A DNA stretch of 64,000 nt, taken from assembly GCA_963575745.1 (NCBI GenBank), contig CAUYUJ010019924.1:104046-168045 (forward strand), written 5' to 3'. The notes beneath the pieces are model-generated. The model searched no databases and had not been told where the DNA came from. It was given only the letters and a program-made list of their open reading frames with translations. The translations under genes were made by a program, and so were the position numbers. Shown here piece after piece: positions 20,518-33,100 of this stretch; position 1 is the stretch's first letter, and every line of letters starts with the position of its first letter. This DNA comes from Prorocentrum cordatum (lineage: Eukaryota; Sar; Dinophyceae; Prorocentrales; Prorocentraceae).

Positions 20518-20759
20518 TCAATGCAAACGGGGGTCAGCTAGGGCACCAGATTTTGCAGGATCTTGCGAAGACCTCCTCTGGCTGACCCGGGTTAGCCAGC
20601 CGCTCGTGGCCGCGAGGCGGCTGCGCATATTGGCTGACCTGGGTTTGCGAAGACCTGCTTTGGAGTTTTTGTTTTCCTGCATTGCAGGTTTTTGGTTTCC
20701 TGCTGGCCTGGGTCTGGATTGAGCCGGGGCAGAAGATCCCCGATTCTTGAGCGCGCCGC
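20518..20759. other. non-coding-looking spacer, possibly an intron
   Basis: This stretch has repeated phrases (GGCTGACCCGGGTTAGCC, GGCTGACCTGGGTTTGCG, TTTTGCAGGATCTTGCGAAG) and lower coding quality than either neighbour. It could be an intron of the minus-strand gene, but the boundaries are not clear. Confidence 0.3.
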
Positions 20760-21588
20760 TCTGCAGCGCGCGCGGTAACAGTCGCGCACGCCACCCCAAG
20801 GCCTCCCCGCCTGCTGGGACGACTGCGTGTTCGCCGCCCGCGCGCGCCTTCTGGTGCGAGCGGTTGGCCGCGCCCCCTGCGCTGTCCAGAAAGGCATCCA
20901 AAGCCACCTCCAGAAAGCGGTCGAGGGCGATAGCCCCGCCCCGCCAGTCTTCTTGTGCTTGCGGGCTCGATGCCAAGTGTGCGCAAGCACGCAAAAGCGC
21001 GTTCACGTCAGCGGCTTCGAGGACGCGATCTTCGAGCTCTGCAGCAGTAGGTTGGCAGAGCAAGGAGCCGCGGCTGGCGTGTTCTGCTTTGTAGCAGACC
21101 CAGGCTGGCCAAGCACGATGTTTCCGCGGCGGACGCAGGCCAGCGTGGTGTAATTGGGCAGCGGCGCGCTCATCCACGCATCGGCTTCTGAGGGCAGCAT
21201 TTCGGAGGTACGCGGCGTCGTCGGTGGTAGTGTATCCGCATGCGTTGACGGCCTGGTCGCAAGCGATCTCTGTTTGCATCTGGCACCCGGCCGCACGAAG
21301 GATGCTAGCCGCCCTGTCGCCCAGAGACTCCTGCGAAGCACTGACGCGATCCACCACCCTGGCGAGCAAGCGATGCCCGGCCGCCCGAGCAGAGAGCCTG
21401 CCCACGATCGACTTGTCTCTTGTGCGGGTAGCACAAAGGTACTCTGTAGCAGCCGCTGGCGCTCCTTTCGCGAACAGCGAGCCCGCTGGCAGCAGGCCTC
21501 GCTGTAGCAGCTTTCGCCGCGCCCCGTTTCGATGCCATCGCCTCCAAGCGGCTCTGGCCGCGCGGGAGCGGGAGGTGAAGGCCGCTCA
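20760..21588 (-). CDS. putative exon of an unrecognised host gene
   Basis: On minus, one frame is open from just below a TGA near 21590 down to about 20760. It reads through AARAAWRRWHRNGARRK, LLQRGLLPAGSLFAKG, ATEYLCATRTRDKSIVG, RLLARVVDRVSASQESLGD, GCQMQTEIACDQAVNACGY, AELEDRVLEAADVNALLRA and IALDRFLEVALDAFLDSAGG. The balanced composition, amphipathic stretches and length (about 275 codons) argue for real coding sequence, unlike the repeats around it. I recognise no family. There is no clear ATG, so it is probably an internal exon. Downstream minus stretches at 19400-20470 may be further exons. Confidence 0.45.
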
Positions 21589-21650
21589 AGACCCGCTCGA
21601 GCCCCACGTCAGCAGCCAAAGTACGCGTGTGTGTATGTGTAGGAGCTTAC

Positions 21651-22071
21651 GTACTCACCTATGTGGTGTGTTGTGTGAGCCACGTGGCGTAAGCTATGTG
21701 GTGCAGTCGATGTGATAGGAGCTAGCGTACTCTTGTATGTGGTGTGAGCTGTGTGGTATGAGTTCCGCGGTGCCACCTAAGTGGTAAGAGCTAGCGTACT
21801 CATGCATGTGGTGCGAGCTACGTGGTGCAAGCTGTGTGGTGCAATCCACGTGGTAAGAACTAATGTACTCATGTATGTGATGGGAGTTGTGTGGTGACAG
21901 CTGCGTGATGCAATGGATGTGGTAGGAAATGGAGTACTCGCGTATGTCGCGCGAGCTACGTGGTGTAAGCTATGTGGTGCAATCCATGTGGTAGGAGCTG
22001 TCGTACTCATCCATGTGGTGTGATCTATGTGGCTCAAGCTATTCAGTGCAATCGAAATCGGTCAAAAAGCG
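21651..22071. repeat. 69-bp satellite, about six units
   Basis: GTACTC marks unit starts at 21651, 21727, 21796, 21865, 21934 and 22003, so the spacing is 76 and then 69 four times. Units contain TATGTGGTGTGAGCT, TGTGGTGCAATC and ATGTGGTAGGAGCT. The units are diverged (roughly 75-85% alike by eye). Confidence 0.85.
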
Positions 22072-22420
22072 CGCCGCAGGCGCGAACTAAGACGCGTGCA
22101 ATATATGTGTTGCAATAGATGTGGAGGGCAAGATATGTGCTGCATATATGTAGTGCTACCTAGTTGATGCAATCGATGTGATGCAGTTTATGGTGTGCCA
22201 TGCATGTTGTGTAACCTACGTGGCTGTGTATAATTATGTGGTACAACCTATGTTGTGCAATCGGTATTGTGCAATACTTGTGGTTGTGTCATCTATAGTG
22301 TGCATTCTATATGGTACATTAGTTCATGGTGTGCAATCTATGAATGTATGTGTTGCATCCTATGTTATGAGCGATCGGGAAGCGAGCCGCAGGCGCGATC
22401 TTCTTCGTGCAATATATGTG
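22072..22420. repeat. degenerate ~20-bp GTGCAATCTATGT repeats
   Basis: Short phrases such as GTGCAATATATGTG, TATGTTGTGCAATCGG and GTGCAATCTATGAATG recur irregularly. A pair of similar GC-rich inserts (GCGCCGCAGGCGCGAACTA near 22071 and GAGCCGCAGGCGCGATCTT near 22384) flanks the block. Confidence 0.6.
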
Positions 22421-22949
22421 GTGCAGACGACGCGGCCGCCAGACTGGCCACACGGCCCAGACGACGGGCGGCGACGGGGCGGCGACGGCGACGGCATAGC
22501 CGCCAGACCAGCCACACAGCCCAGTTCCTCAGAACAGAAGTAAGAACCCCATAAGTGTAAGCACGGCTTGGGTACCCTGGTCTGAATCAAGTGCGAGCCG
22601 AATGTGAAACGCATGGGAATCGAACGCGCGTTGCTGGGCAATAACATGTGGTCGAATTGCGTTCCAGATGTGAAGCATCAGGCCTGCTCGCCCCAACACG
22701 TATCATCGCTCCTGAGGACGGCATACTATTTTGGATTATTGGCGCGACACCTCGGTGCGATGTAGACTAGTGGAAGGTATTCGCGGCCTCGCTCTGCAGC
22801 GCCGAACGAGCTGGCATGGGCCAGCATGAGGAAGATAGCGCACTTGACCCCCTGATGGGGCAACTATAGATTAGCCAGCGTTGACTCCAAATAGATTAGA
22901 CGACTCGAATCAAGGAACCAGAGGGATCAAGCATGCTTGGAATCCGCAA
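22421..22949. other. no recognised feature
   Basis: Mixed-composition DNA with only short frames. I see nothing to annotate. Confidence 0.5.
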
Positions 22950-23140
22950 CTCAGCAAGCCAGCAAGCGTGCAAGCAAGCGCGCACGCAAGCAAGCGCGCA
23001 AGCAAGCAAGCACGCAAGCCAGCTTGCAAGCAAGCAAGCAGGCACAGGCATGGGCGTAGGCATAGGAGTTGGGGGGAGGCATAACCACAGCCATAGGAAT
23101 TAGGGGGGCATAGAAGGGGGGGGGGGGGGGGGGGGGGGGG
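22950..23140. repeat. GCAA/CAAG tetranucleotide-like tract and a G25 run
   Basis: GCAAGCAAGCGCGC-type repeats span about 22960-23045. A run of 25 G occupies 23116-23140, preceded by a pair of TAGGAATTAGGGGGG-like phrases. The G run is a strong candidate for four-stranded structure and for assembly length error. Confidence 0.85.
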
Positions 23141-23189
23141 CAACGGACCAATTAGTAGGGTTTGAGCTAGGACTCCTATAGGGCAAGCT

Positions 23190-23940
23190 TAGTTGGAGAA
23201 CGAAGACCTTCCGTCACGTAATCTACTTTTGCGAATGTGTACTGAGCACCGTGGTTGCGAGGCAACGTTGCGGCCGAGGCCGCCGTTGTCTCCGAGAGGG
23301 CCGCGCGCCGTCCTCCCGAAGGCCCAGGGGCCGCACAGGAGATGGGAGGACAGTGGCGGACGCGACCTTCCCCGTGCGAGCTGCGCTGGAGGAAGACTGG
23401 AATGCGACGCGCGGCGAGAGCACAGCCGCGCGAGAGGATCGCTGCACGCCTCTCTCTGGGGAGCGAGCGTCGCAGGGGCGACACAAGCATGCACGATCAG
23501 CGCGCCGGCCTGCCACACAGTAGCCGCCTCCCGGCCTGCCGCGCACGCCCGCCGGGCACGGGGCGCCCCAAGGATCGGCAGAAGACGGCCGGGTCGACCA
23601 GCAACGAGCGCGCCGTGCACCCAGCAGCTGCGGGCACCAGGCCCCGGGTGCCCACGTCGGCCCCCCTCTCGATGGGCGGCGAGAAGAGCGCGGATGGACG
23701 TCAAGAGGCGGTCGGGCCACCCAGATCGCCGACGATATTCTCTCCTCCTCCTCCCCCTCCTCCTCCTCCTCCTCCTCCTCCTCCTCCTCATCCTCATCCT
23801 CCTCCCCCTCCCTCCTCCCCCTCCTCCTCTGGCCGACTCCTGCCGGCCGCTCTCCCAGCCGTGGCCCCGGGGGCAGCCGCCGGGCAGCACCTCGGAGCGC
23901 GGCGCGCCAGCAACGAGCGGATCGAAAGCATAGTGTAGCC
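23190..23940. other. GC-rich region open in several frames, unknown
   Basis: Frames of 225-245 codons are open on both strands, and (CTC)n lies at 23745-23815. Nothing in the translations looks conserved, and open frames are expected by chance at this GC content. A coding role is not supported. Confidence 0.3.
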
Positions 23941-25130
23941 ATTTGGGAACACGCCCGCTAACTCGGATAACAGCAACATGTCCTGGGACCTCGACGCGTT
24001 GCCCATGCAGATCATGACCAGCAGGACATCAGAAAAGGTGGACAGGCATGTAACGAGGCCCTGCACAAAGAGCCCCCATCGCGGTCGCGCCAGAGCTGCC
24101 GCGCCACCCTTCCGGCATTGGTCCAGTGACCCGTGAAGATGGCTTCGCAGACCATGGCGCGCACGCCGAATAAGTGGCAAGCTTGCGCTAATAAGTCACC
24201 GTCTCCTCGCGCGCATCGACATGGCGAGTGGTCGTGACGATTATTTAGTCGCTCTGCGCGTCCTCCGCACTGATGGTGCTGACTGGGGTGGGCAGCTACA
24301 GGCGGTTCTCTCGGGACCACTTAGCGGTTAAGGGAAATACGTCGGCTTCCACATCGTGCAAACCGAGGATGCAACATAGCGCGAAGTTGATCCCGGCCAG
24401 CTACACTGAGCCCAGGTGACACGAGCAGCCCTTTCGAGGGCTCAAGCAGTCCACTGCAATGCCCAGGCGGTAAGTCCGAGCGACAAGATGGCACAGAGTG
24501 GTTTTTGGGTAGCTGTCTCAAGCGCCCAGGGATTCAACGCGACGTCCCAGCGGCCACTGCGAACGTCCAGGCCAGTGCCAGAGCAGGCCATGGCAGTGCT
24601 TTCTAGCGCTGCTTCAGTTGAAGATTCTAGTTTTGGCCACGGGCACAGGTAGTGCAAAGTTAAGACCCAGGACCAAGAAAAGACGACTCGATGTTCAACT
24701 TCATGGACATCATTGCATATAGCGGTGAAGAAGCAGGCTACATTCCTTGGCACTACAGGGCGGCAGCGAGGCTTCCGAAAGCAAAGGCAGCACGTACGAG
24801 GGAATCGGCAAAGGTGTGGAGGTCTCGTAGACTCAACCAATGTGAAACTCAAGTTGCGTCAGTCGTTGTTTTCCTCCGTACCATCGTACGCGCCGCAGGC
24901 GCAGGTGATGGGGGCGATGGACATTCGTCAACTGGAGCGTTGGCAAGTGTGCGAGGCAAACTCTTACGACAATCAGCGCGCTTACCCATGAGCTGAACAA
25001 TGACTCCCGCAGGAGCCTGAAGACCGCCACGATGGACGGTTAGTTTCGGAGGAGGAAGAGGAGGAGGAGCAGGAGGAGGAGGAGCAATCGCCACTAAAAT
25101 TATCCTGGCGAAGGGCACAACCATGTGCAG
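23941..25130. other. no recognised feature
   Basis: Only short frames are present. A GAGGAGGAGCAGGAGG-type patch lies at about 25050-25085, just before the 90-bp satellite. Confidence 0.5.
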
Positions 25131-25139
25131 TTGTGAATA

Positions 25140-26744
25140 TCGCATTGCGGGTGCCGCTTTCGGTGGAGCTCCCTGTGGGGCCACGAAACGCTGTGCTGGG
25201 TGGGGGTGGCGCATGCGGGCGGCACCACTGGGGCCTTCGGTGGAGCTCCCTGTGGGGCCACGAAACGCTGTACTGGGTGTGGCTGACGCATGTGGGCGGG
25301 ACCACTGGGGCCGTCGGTGGAGCTCCCTGTGGGGCCACGAAACGCTGTGTTGGGTGGGGGTGGCGCATGCGGGCGGCACCACTGGGGCCTTCGGTGGAGC
25401 TCCCTGTGGGGCCACGAAATGCTGTGCTGGGGTGGGGGTGACGCATGCGGGCGGCACTACTGGGGCCTTCGGTGGAGGTCCCTGTGTGGCCACGAAACGC
25501 TGTGTTTGGTGGAGGTGCCGAAATGGGTGTGCGGGACGCATGCGAGCGGTGGCACTGGGGCCTTCGGTGGAGCTCCCTATGGGGCCACGAAACGTGTGAG
25601 GGGTGTGCCGAAATGGGTGTGGCTGACGCATGCGGGCTGGGGCCACGAAACGTGTGAGGGGTGTGCCGAATTGGATGTGGCTGACGCATGCGGGCGGCGG
25701 CACTGCGGCCTTCGGTGGAGCTCCCTATGGGGCCACGAAAGCGTGTGAGGGGTGTGCCGAATTGGGTGTGGCTGACGCATGCGGGCGGCAGCACTGGGGC
25801 CTTCGGTGGAGCTCCCTATGGGGCCACGAAACGTGTGAGGGGTGTGCCGAATTGGGTGTGGCTGACGCATGCGGGCGGCGGCACTGGGGCCTTCGGTGGA
25901 GCTCCCTATGGGGCCACGAAACGTGTGAGGGGTGACTGACGCATGCGGGCGGCGGCACTGGTGCCTTCGGTGGAGCTCCCTATGGGGCCACGAAGCGTGT
26001 GAGGGGTGTGCCGAATTGGGTGTGGCTGACGCATGCGGGGCGGCACTGGCCTTCGGTGGAGCTGGGGCCACGAAGCGTCCGCTGAACTGGGGCCTTCGGT
26101 GGAGCTCCCTATGGGTGCCGAATGGGTGTGGCTGACGCATGCGGGCGGCAACACTGGGGCCTTCGGTGGAGCTCCCTATGGGGCCACGAAACGTGTGAGG
26201 GGTGTGCCGAATTGGGTGTGGTGACGCATGCGGGCGGCAGCACTGGGGCCTTCGGTGGAGCTCCCTATGGGGCCACGAAACGTGTGAGGGGTGTGCCGAA
26301 TTGGGTGTGGCTGACGCATGCGGGCGGCAGCACTGGGGCCTTCGGTGGAGCTCCCTATGGGGCCACGAAACGTGTGAGGGGTGTGCCGAATTGGGTGTGG
26401 CTGACGCATGCGGGCGGCAGCACTGGGGCCTTCGGTGGAGCTCCCTATGGGGCCACGAAACGTGTGAGGGGTGTGCCGAATTGGGTGTGGCTGACGCATG
26501 CGGGCGGCAGCACTGGGGCCTTCGGTGGAGCTCCCTATGGGGCCACGAAACGTGTGAGGGGTGTGCCGATTGGGTGTGGCTGACGCATGCGGGCGGCAGC
26601 ACTGGGGCCTTCGGTGGAGCTCCCTATGGGGCCACGAAACGTGTGAGGGGTGTGCCGAATTGGGTGTGGCTGACGCATGCGGGCGGCAGCACTGGGGCCT
26701 TCGGTGGAGCTCCCTATGGGGCCACGAAACGTGTGAGAGGTGTG
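25140..26744. repeat. 90-bp satellite array, about 18 units
   Basis: The unit contains GCATGCGGGCGGCAGCACTG, GGCCTTCGGTGGAGCTCCCT, ATGGGGCCACGAAACGTGTG and AGGGGTGTGCCGAATTGGG. Unit starts at 26311, 26401 and 26491 are exactly 90 apart. Units before about 25500 are a diverged subtype (GAAACGCTGTGCTGGGTGGG), the middle contains deletions (for example 26030-26110), and the last six or so units are nearly identical. Because 90 is a multiple of three, frames stay open on both strands and give 30-residue repeat translations. I regard these as artefacts of the array. Confidence 0.95.
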
Positions 26745-26783
26745 ACGATGATGGTGATGATGACGATGATGGTGGGTGATGAC

Positions 26784-26849
<66 letters not shown>

Positions 26850-26852
26850 GAC

Positions 26853-26934
<82 letters not shown>

Positions 26935-26940
26935 CTGATG
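26745..26940. repeat. GAT/ATG trinucleotide microsatellite
   Basis: (GAT)n with few interruptions covers about 190 bases and directly abuts the last 90-bp satellite unit. It encodes poly-Asp, poly-Met or poly-His/Ile depending on frame and strand. Confidence 0.95.
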
Positions 26941-28980
26941 GGAGGAGGGAGGAGGGGGAAGAGGAGGAGAGGAGAGGAGAGGAACGCGGGGCACCGTCTC
27001 TTCAAAACGAGGACCCAACACCACAGGATGGTTGGGAAAAAGAGTTCAGCACCGAGGCAGCCCATGCACTTGAAGCAGTTGGAGCGCATCCCCCTGCGAG
27101 CACGACCCGAGGGAGCTCGCGCGCATGATATTGTTGGGTCGCGTCGGGCTCGGGCCTGAGGACTCAGAGCGCACGAGGGGCGATAGGGCGAACCAGCCGA
27201 CGGCCGACCTGGCGGCGCCGCTGATTGGAGGAGATCGCAGAGGTCGACGAGGGCGAGACCAGAAGACGCCGAAGGCTAAGATGGCGGAGGAGACGCAAGC
27301 CGGAGCCCCATGGGCTGCGGGGCGCACCGACCAGCGCGTCGAGGCGAGGGCCCGAGGGCGGCGCTCGATAGCGCGTTGACGTGGAAGGGCGATGGGGAGG
27401 TCGAAGCGGAGATCGTTCCACGACCTGGGCGCGGACGGCAGCGTCGCGGAGCCGCGGGCGCGAGGGCGCGCCAGAGCCTGCAGTGCGGGGTGGAGAATGG
27501 ACCCGCATGCTGGAGCGCGGCCTGGGAGCGCCAAGTCGGGCCCAAAGAATCGAGATGTAGATGGGGGGGAGGGGGCGCGGACAGTCTTCGAGGGGCGGGA
27601 CTTGCGGCCGGCCATCTCGGGGCGGAAGAGCGGGTCGAGGGCTGATGGCCCCGGCGAGCCGAAAGAGGCCTCCTGGCCAGCTGTCCACGATGGCATTATT
27701 TTGCAGCGCTGCTAAGGACCAAGAGGCGCAGGCGACCTCGGGGGCGCCGCGAGGAGAAGATGTTCGGGGCCCCAGGGCAGGCGGTGGCGTCAACGGCGGC
27801 GTCAGCGGGGGGGGCTAGGGGGCGCAAGCGGCAGGCGGCGGGCAGGCAAGGGGCAGGGGGGGCGTAGCAGAAGCGGGACTAGACGCAGCCGCAGATCAAC
27901 TAGACCATCGTGCAGTTGACGTTGCAGCTGGAGAACGAGGGGAGGTCCGACACGAGGGCCAACAACGTGGACTGCGCGACGCAGGCGGAGTCGGAGCTGG
28001 CGGAGACGCTGGAGCGGGCGGAGGGGGGCGCAACAAGGCGGGCGATCTGGCGCGCAAGGCCGCGACGGACAGCAGCATTCAGGCCAAGGGCAACCATAAC
28101 GAATCCAGACGCGCCGTTCGCAAGCCCGCCCACCGCTGTGGATCCCGAGCGCGGCGCGAAAGGTAATGGGCGAGGATGGCAGCGTGCCCTTCTCGAAATG
28201 TTCGAGGCAAAGAGGAGCGCAGTGGAGGTGGGGGCGAGGGGCCACCTCGAAGGGGCGATAGACGCGCTGGGGGCGGGGGGCCAACGCGTCGCGGGGGCGC
28301 GGGCCAAACGGCGCTTCTCGGCGAAGGTCAAGGAGGAGGTGAAGGGCGAGCTGGCGAAGTGCAGCACGGCCCCGGCAGGAGATGCCGAGCTCGCGGACGC
28401 ACTGCGACGACTGCAGGAGCAACGGGCACCGGGAGCAACGGGGGTCGCGCTGGAGGGCGCGGGCCCGCTGGCGCACGCCGCGAAGGCGGCGCGCAGCCCG
28501 GCGTTCGCGGGGGCGAGGGCGGGGCCCAAGGCGCCCGAGAAGAAGCGAGCCGAAGCGCCGCTTGTCAGGGGCGCGCGCGGGGCCCGGCTGCGCAGGCTGC
28601 GCGCCGCGCGCCGCGGCAGAGGGTTCCGGGCAAGAAGTTGCGCGGCGCAGAGGGGCCGCGGGCTTCGAGCGAGTGCGCAGTGCCACTGCGGCGCCCACTT
28701 GGGCCTGAGCAGCGGGCCCGATCGCTGCGAGCGGTTCTGCGCGAACGCGCGCGTCTCCCGGGCGCCGGAAACATGCGCGGACCCAAAGTTTGGCCGCCGG
28801 ATTTTTCACGGGCACCAACACGCAGCCCATGGGGCCCCAGGGGGTCACATGGGCCCACGGGGCCGACGCAGGCTTCCCCCGTCTGAAATTCAGCCTTCAG
28901 GCTCGAGGTCACTCTGGTCGGGCATTGCTGAAAAGTACGACCTCGCACTGCTGTCACATGCAGTAGACAGGTGAACGCAC
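26941..28980. other. GC-rich region, one long plus frame of unknown value
   Basis: A plus frame at 27910-28974 (354 codons) is Ala/Arg/Glu-rich, with stretches such as AESELAETLERAEGG and AKVKEEVKGELAKC that could form helices. It has no recognised domain, and other frames overlap it on both strands. It is reported for completeness; coding is possible but unproven. Confidence 0.25.
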
Positions 28981-29229
28981 AGCACCGCCCAATAATCCGG
29001 CTTACAAATGAGATCCTAAGACAATCCGCCCTTCCATCATATGCCATCGGTACAATGACAGCCATGCCCATGTTTGCGGCAGCCCTTGGCAGCGTGCTGG
29101 CGCAGCTTCTGAATCCAAGTAGGACGATCCAACCGGGTGGGCTCTCCCGAGCAGGCAGCGCCGTGGCTTGTCGCGGCTGTAACGCTACATGGGTGTTGCG
29201 TTGCTTTTTGGTGGGGGGTCGTAGAAGCT

Positions 29230-29400
29230 TCTTGAATGACTTCTGGGAGTCTACCTGAGGCCTCTGGGGAACCTCTTTGGGTCCCTTTCGGGATCCTCTC
29301 GGGGGATTCTGGAGGGCCGCGCGGGGGCCTATTGGGCGTCCCGGAGCCGCCCCGCGAGCGATATGCGGATCCATTGAACCATTTTTCGGGGGTGGATTGG
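29230..29400. repeat. degenerate GGG-CCTCT short tandem repeat
   Basis: Phrases like GGGAACCTCTTTGGGTCCCT and GGGATCCTCTCGGGGGATTC recur with a period of about 15-17 bases. The same type of sequence is found at 53330-53640. Confidence 0.5.
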
Positions 29401-29734
29401 CCTCCTACCCTGGCACGTCGATTAGCGAATTGGCCGTTTTCGGTTCGCGAGAGGGCGTCGCGGCCGTCATTTTTGTTGGTCCAGGTCCGTCGGTTTCGGT
29501 CCCAGGCCGTTTTCACTAAAGGGAGGTTTACTAAAGGGAGGTTTGTCCACGGCCGAACTTTGGGGCTATATGGGCGAACCTTGGGACCGTACTGGATCCC
29601 TCAGGAGGCTGTCTTGTGTGGTCCTCGGGCCGCCTTGGGGCGGGCCGAAAGACAAGTGGTGCGCGTGCCTTGGCCCTTGCGCGCTCAGGTCGCGAAGGGG
29701 CTGGGGCCAGGGCCACGGGTAGGCGAGGGAGGCG

Positions 29735-30120
29735 AAACGAACGACGACCACCACTACGAAAACACAAAGGTCCCCAGGGGCAGGGAGCGAGGGGGCATGG
29801 GGCCAGGGCCAGGGGCAGGCCAGGGGAGGGGGGACGAAACGACGACCACCTCGAAGAGTGAGCGCTCCGCGGCCAGGGGGAGCGGGCAGGAGGCCAATGG
29901 CGAGGGGCGGGGGCGAACGACGACCACCTTGAAGAGTGAGCGCTCCGGGGCCGGGGGGGGGGGCGAGGCGAGGGGGCCCTAAGGCCAGGGCCAGGAGCAC
30001 GCCAGGGGGGATGGGGCGAACGGCGACCACCACCACCGCGAAAACAGAGGCTCCGGGGCCGGAGGGCGAACGGCTCAGAGGCGACGGCAGGGGCGAACAG
30101 CCCAGGGGAGAGCAATACAC
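29735..30120. repeat. degenerate GACGACCACC minisatellite
   Basis: GAACGACGACCACC or a variant occurs near 29740, 29840, 29913 and 30019, followed by GAGTGAGCGCTCCGGGGCC-like and GGCCAGGGG-like strings. The spacing is 73-106 bases. Confidence 0.6.
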
Positions 30121-33100
30121 GTATCCAGGGGCACCGATGATCTATGTCTTCGACAAGGCTCCCGTTCGAATGCGTATAATGCCCGCCCCGGGGCCATTTG
30201 CCCTTACTGTCGCCGCCGAACGACGACCAGCACCGCGAGACTCAAGGGTTCCGAGCTTTAGAACGCAGCTGTGCAAGGTAGTTGGCTGAGCAGAGGGGTG
30301 CCACGTATCAAAGCCCGCTGGCACAACTCAGCGTCGCCATGTCCACCGCTCTTCTTTGCCTCGTGGGCTCGGCCAGAGGAGGCGGCGCTTTCAGTCGCCG
30401 CGCGGGCTCGGCCGGAGCGCTGTGATTCGCGGGCGTTTCCTGGGAAGTGCCCTGAAGGGTTCCGGGCGATCGCGGGGACGCGGCAGGTTCAGCCCCAAGG
30501 GTTCCTCCAGAGATCACCAATTCTGGCACTCCCTCTCTCGATAACGCGACCGTGACCATAGCCACTGCTCCTTCGTGTTTCCTAGATAAGATTTTAAAAC
30601 ATAGAATTCCGTTTTTTAACGCGTTGGGATTTGTTAATTTTGGCGGCGGCAACGGCAAACATGTTTGTACGCTCTGATTTCGGTCGCATCCACAGGACTT
30701 CTTTCGGAGGACCGTTTTGGAAAGTGCCTCGCTCTCTCGCCGCGTCCCGCAGCTGGATGCCCGTCGAGCTTTGCCTCTCGGCCAGCCCCTCGTCGTGGTT
30801 TGTGGTCGGCAGATGACGAGAAGCGGCGCGTTCCTGGATATGGCGAGGCACAGAGGGAGGAGGGCGAAAGAGCGGGGGGGGGGGGAGGATGGAGGACGGA
30901 GGTGAAAGGAGGGGAGGAAGGAAGAGCGAGGAGAAGGGTGGAGGGGGGAGGAGCGATAGGGGATCCAGAAAGAAGGGACGAGATGGAGAATGGGGAGGCT
31001 GAAGAAGGAGCCCATGGGGAAAGAGGAAGAGGAGAAGAAAGCAGAGACGAAGGTGGAGCTGGAGGGCGAGAGGGAGACAACGGAGAGAGGAGATCGACGA
31101 GAAGGGGGGGGGGATGGGGAATGCAGGGCCAAGACCTCGCCCGCTCGCGAAGCGGTCTGGGGTCGGAGCGGCTGGCCGACGCGGCGGCGCCCGCGCCAGT
31201 CCGCAGGCGCGCCTGCGCGCAGACCCGCGCCAGGTGAAGTGCAGGGGCCTGCCCACCGACGACTTCGTGAGCCTGGAGGTGGACGGCGACAGGTCGTCGG
31301 GGAGTGAGCGGGCCCCGTCTCCAGACGCCCTGGGGTCATAAAAGAAGCATGGCGGAAGTGGTTTGGCAACTGTCGGCCTCTGGGGCCCTCGCTGGACCTC
31401 GGGGCCTTGAACTAACGACCCAGGGTGAAAAACCCGTCCCAGGGAATGGGTCGAGACCTCCGGGGGTCCACGTCATGAAAAGATCATGACGTCCGGGGTC
31501 TGGGCCTGAAGCGAGGCTCCCCCATCGCTCCCTCCCGCCCGCCTCCCTCCTCCGCCCTCCGCCTTCGTATTCCTCCTCCCTCTCTGCCCGGGAGAGGGAT
31601 GAGGAAGCGGGAGAGGGGGGGCTCCCTCCCCTGTTCAAGGACACGGAAACATGGATTGTGGCAGGTGGATTAGCGACGGGTCCCGTTTTCGATTGATTTT
31701 GCGAAGAGTCGCGTGCACCCGTCCTATCAATGTGGCGGACTCGCAGGGTTTCATCAATCGTGGGCAGTTTCACCACGCATCTTGCGCTGCGCATGTGTCC
31801 AGGCAACCTCCTTGTGAATGGCCGCTAAGAAGCCAGCCTAATGGTGGCTGCGTGGCCCGTTGCATTAAATGGGAGGTTTTGGCAGGGCCGCAGATGCCCA
31901 CTAAGGCACGCGGGCCCCTTACCCCATCCCCCCAGCCCCGTGCCCTGACCCACCTGCCGAGCCATGCGCGCTAGCCTCCGAGCCATTGGGGCCCAGTTGT
32001 GCCGACTGCGTTCGGCGCATCACTCGAGGGCCACCCTCATCCCTTTCGCTAGTTCATGTTGCTCACCAATGCGCAAAATGCTGCGAATGATGGGCGACGG
32101 ACAACATGGACTAGCGGAGCGGCCCCTGGGACCAAACAGAAAGGATTATGATGCACCCGATGGGGGCGAGGGTTCGTTTCACAGATCCATGGATACAGCC
32201 CCCTGGATCCGTTTCACTAAACCATGGAATCGCGGCCCCGTTCGCCCAGACGGCGGACGTTAGGGCAAGGGTCGGGTTGCGCAGCGCTGGTGGCTTCGCC
32301 AACGAAGCCCGCCATCGCAAGTTGGCGCGGTTTGGCGGTCGCGAATGGGCCGTGCGTAGCCTCGGTCGCAGAAGGGATTGGCAATGCCCCCGTAATCCCG
32401 CAAACCACCTCGTGCCGGTCGCAACCAATAGAAACGCAAATGCAGCGCACCTGGAAATGGACGACACCGTTGTGGCGTTCCGCCACGGGTTGGATGTGTT
32501 GACCGACTACTAAGTTTGATTATGTCCACTCCGTGCCCGCATCGCAGATCCACGGATCACTAATCCATGTTAGCGTTTGCTTGACCCGTCTTGCCTCCTC
32601 CTTCCTTCCCCCGCTCTCCTCCTCCTCCTTCTCCCATCCATTCCCATTTTCCGTATAGATAACTTCTCCCCGTTGCGCCGTTCACGCTGACGAGTGGGAC
32701 GTTTGTTCTGTTTGTGTGTGTGTTGCCTTTCTTTTTTCCTCTTCCTCCAAACCAGAAATAGGGAACTCTTCCCTGTCGCGCCACCAGGCGTGTCGGTTTG
32801 GCGGTCTGGGCGTTTCCTCTGAGAGTTCCTCACCGCCTCTGGTCCTAAATCTTGAAGTGTCCAAGGGCTGCCAGGATCGAGGGCGGACCCTTTTCATCCG
32901 AGTTGGGGTTCTGGCCTCCACGCCGCGCGCAACCGTCGCCAAAGACTGCAACAGGACCAAGAAGGGACGGCGCACCCTCTTCAAATTGGGCTCCCGCCTT
33001 AGCGCTGCGCACAGTGCTTTAACAACCTGCAGCAGCTGCAAAGTCCCAGTGTTTTTTTCAGAACGGGGCTCTCTCGTTAGCGCCGCGCACATTCGTCTTA

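Noticed and set aside
21651-26744. CRISPR-like arrays
   Set aside because: The 69- and 90-bp units are direct tandem repeats with no unique spacers, in a eukaryotic context.
26202-27128. Plus-strand frame of ~308 codons with 30-residue repeats and poly-Asp
   Set aside because: It is the 90-bp satellite and GAT run read in one frame. Equivalent frames exist on minus, and there are no start signals.
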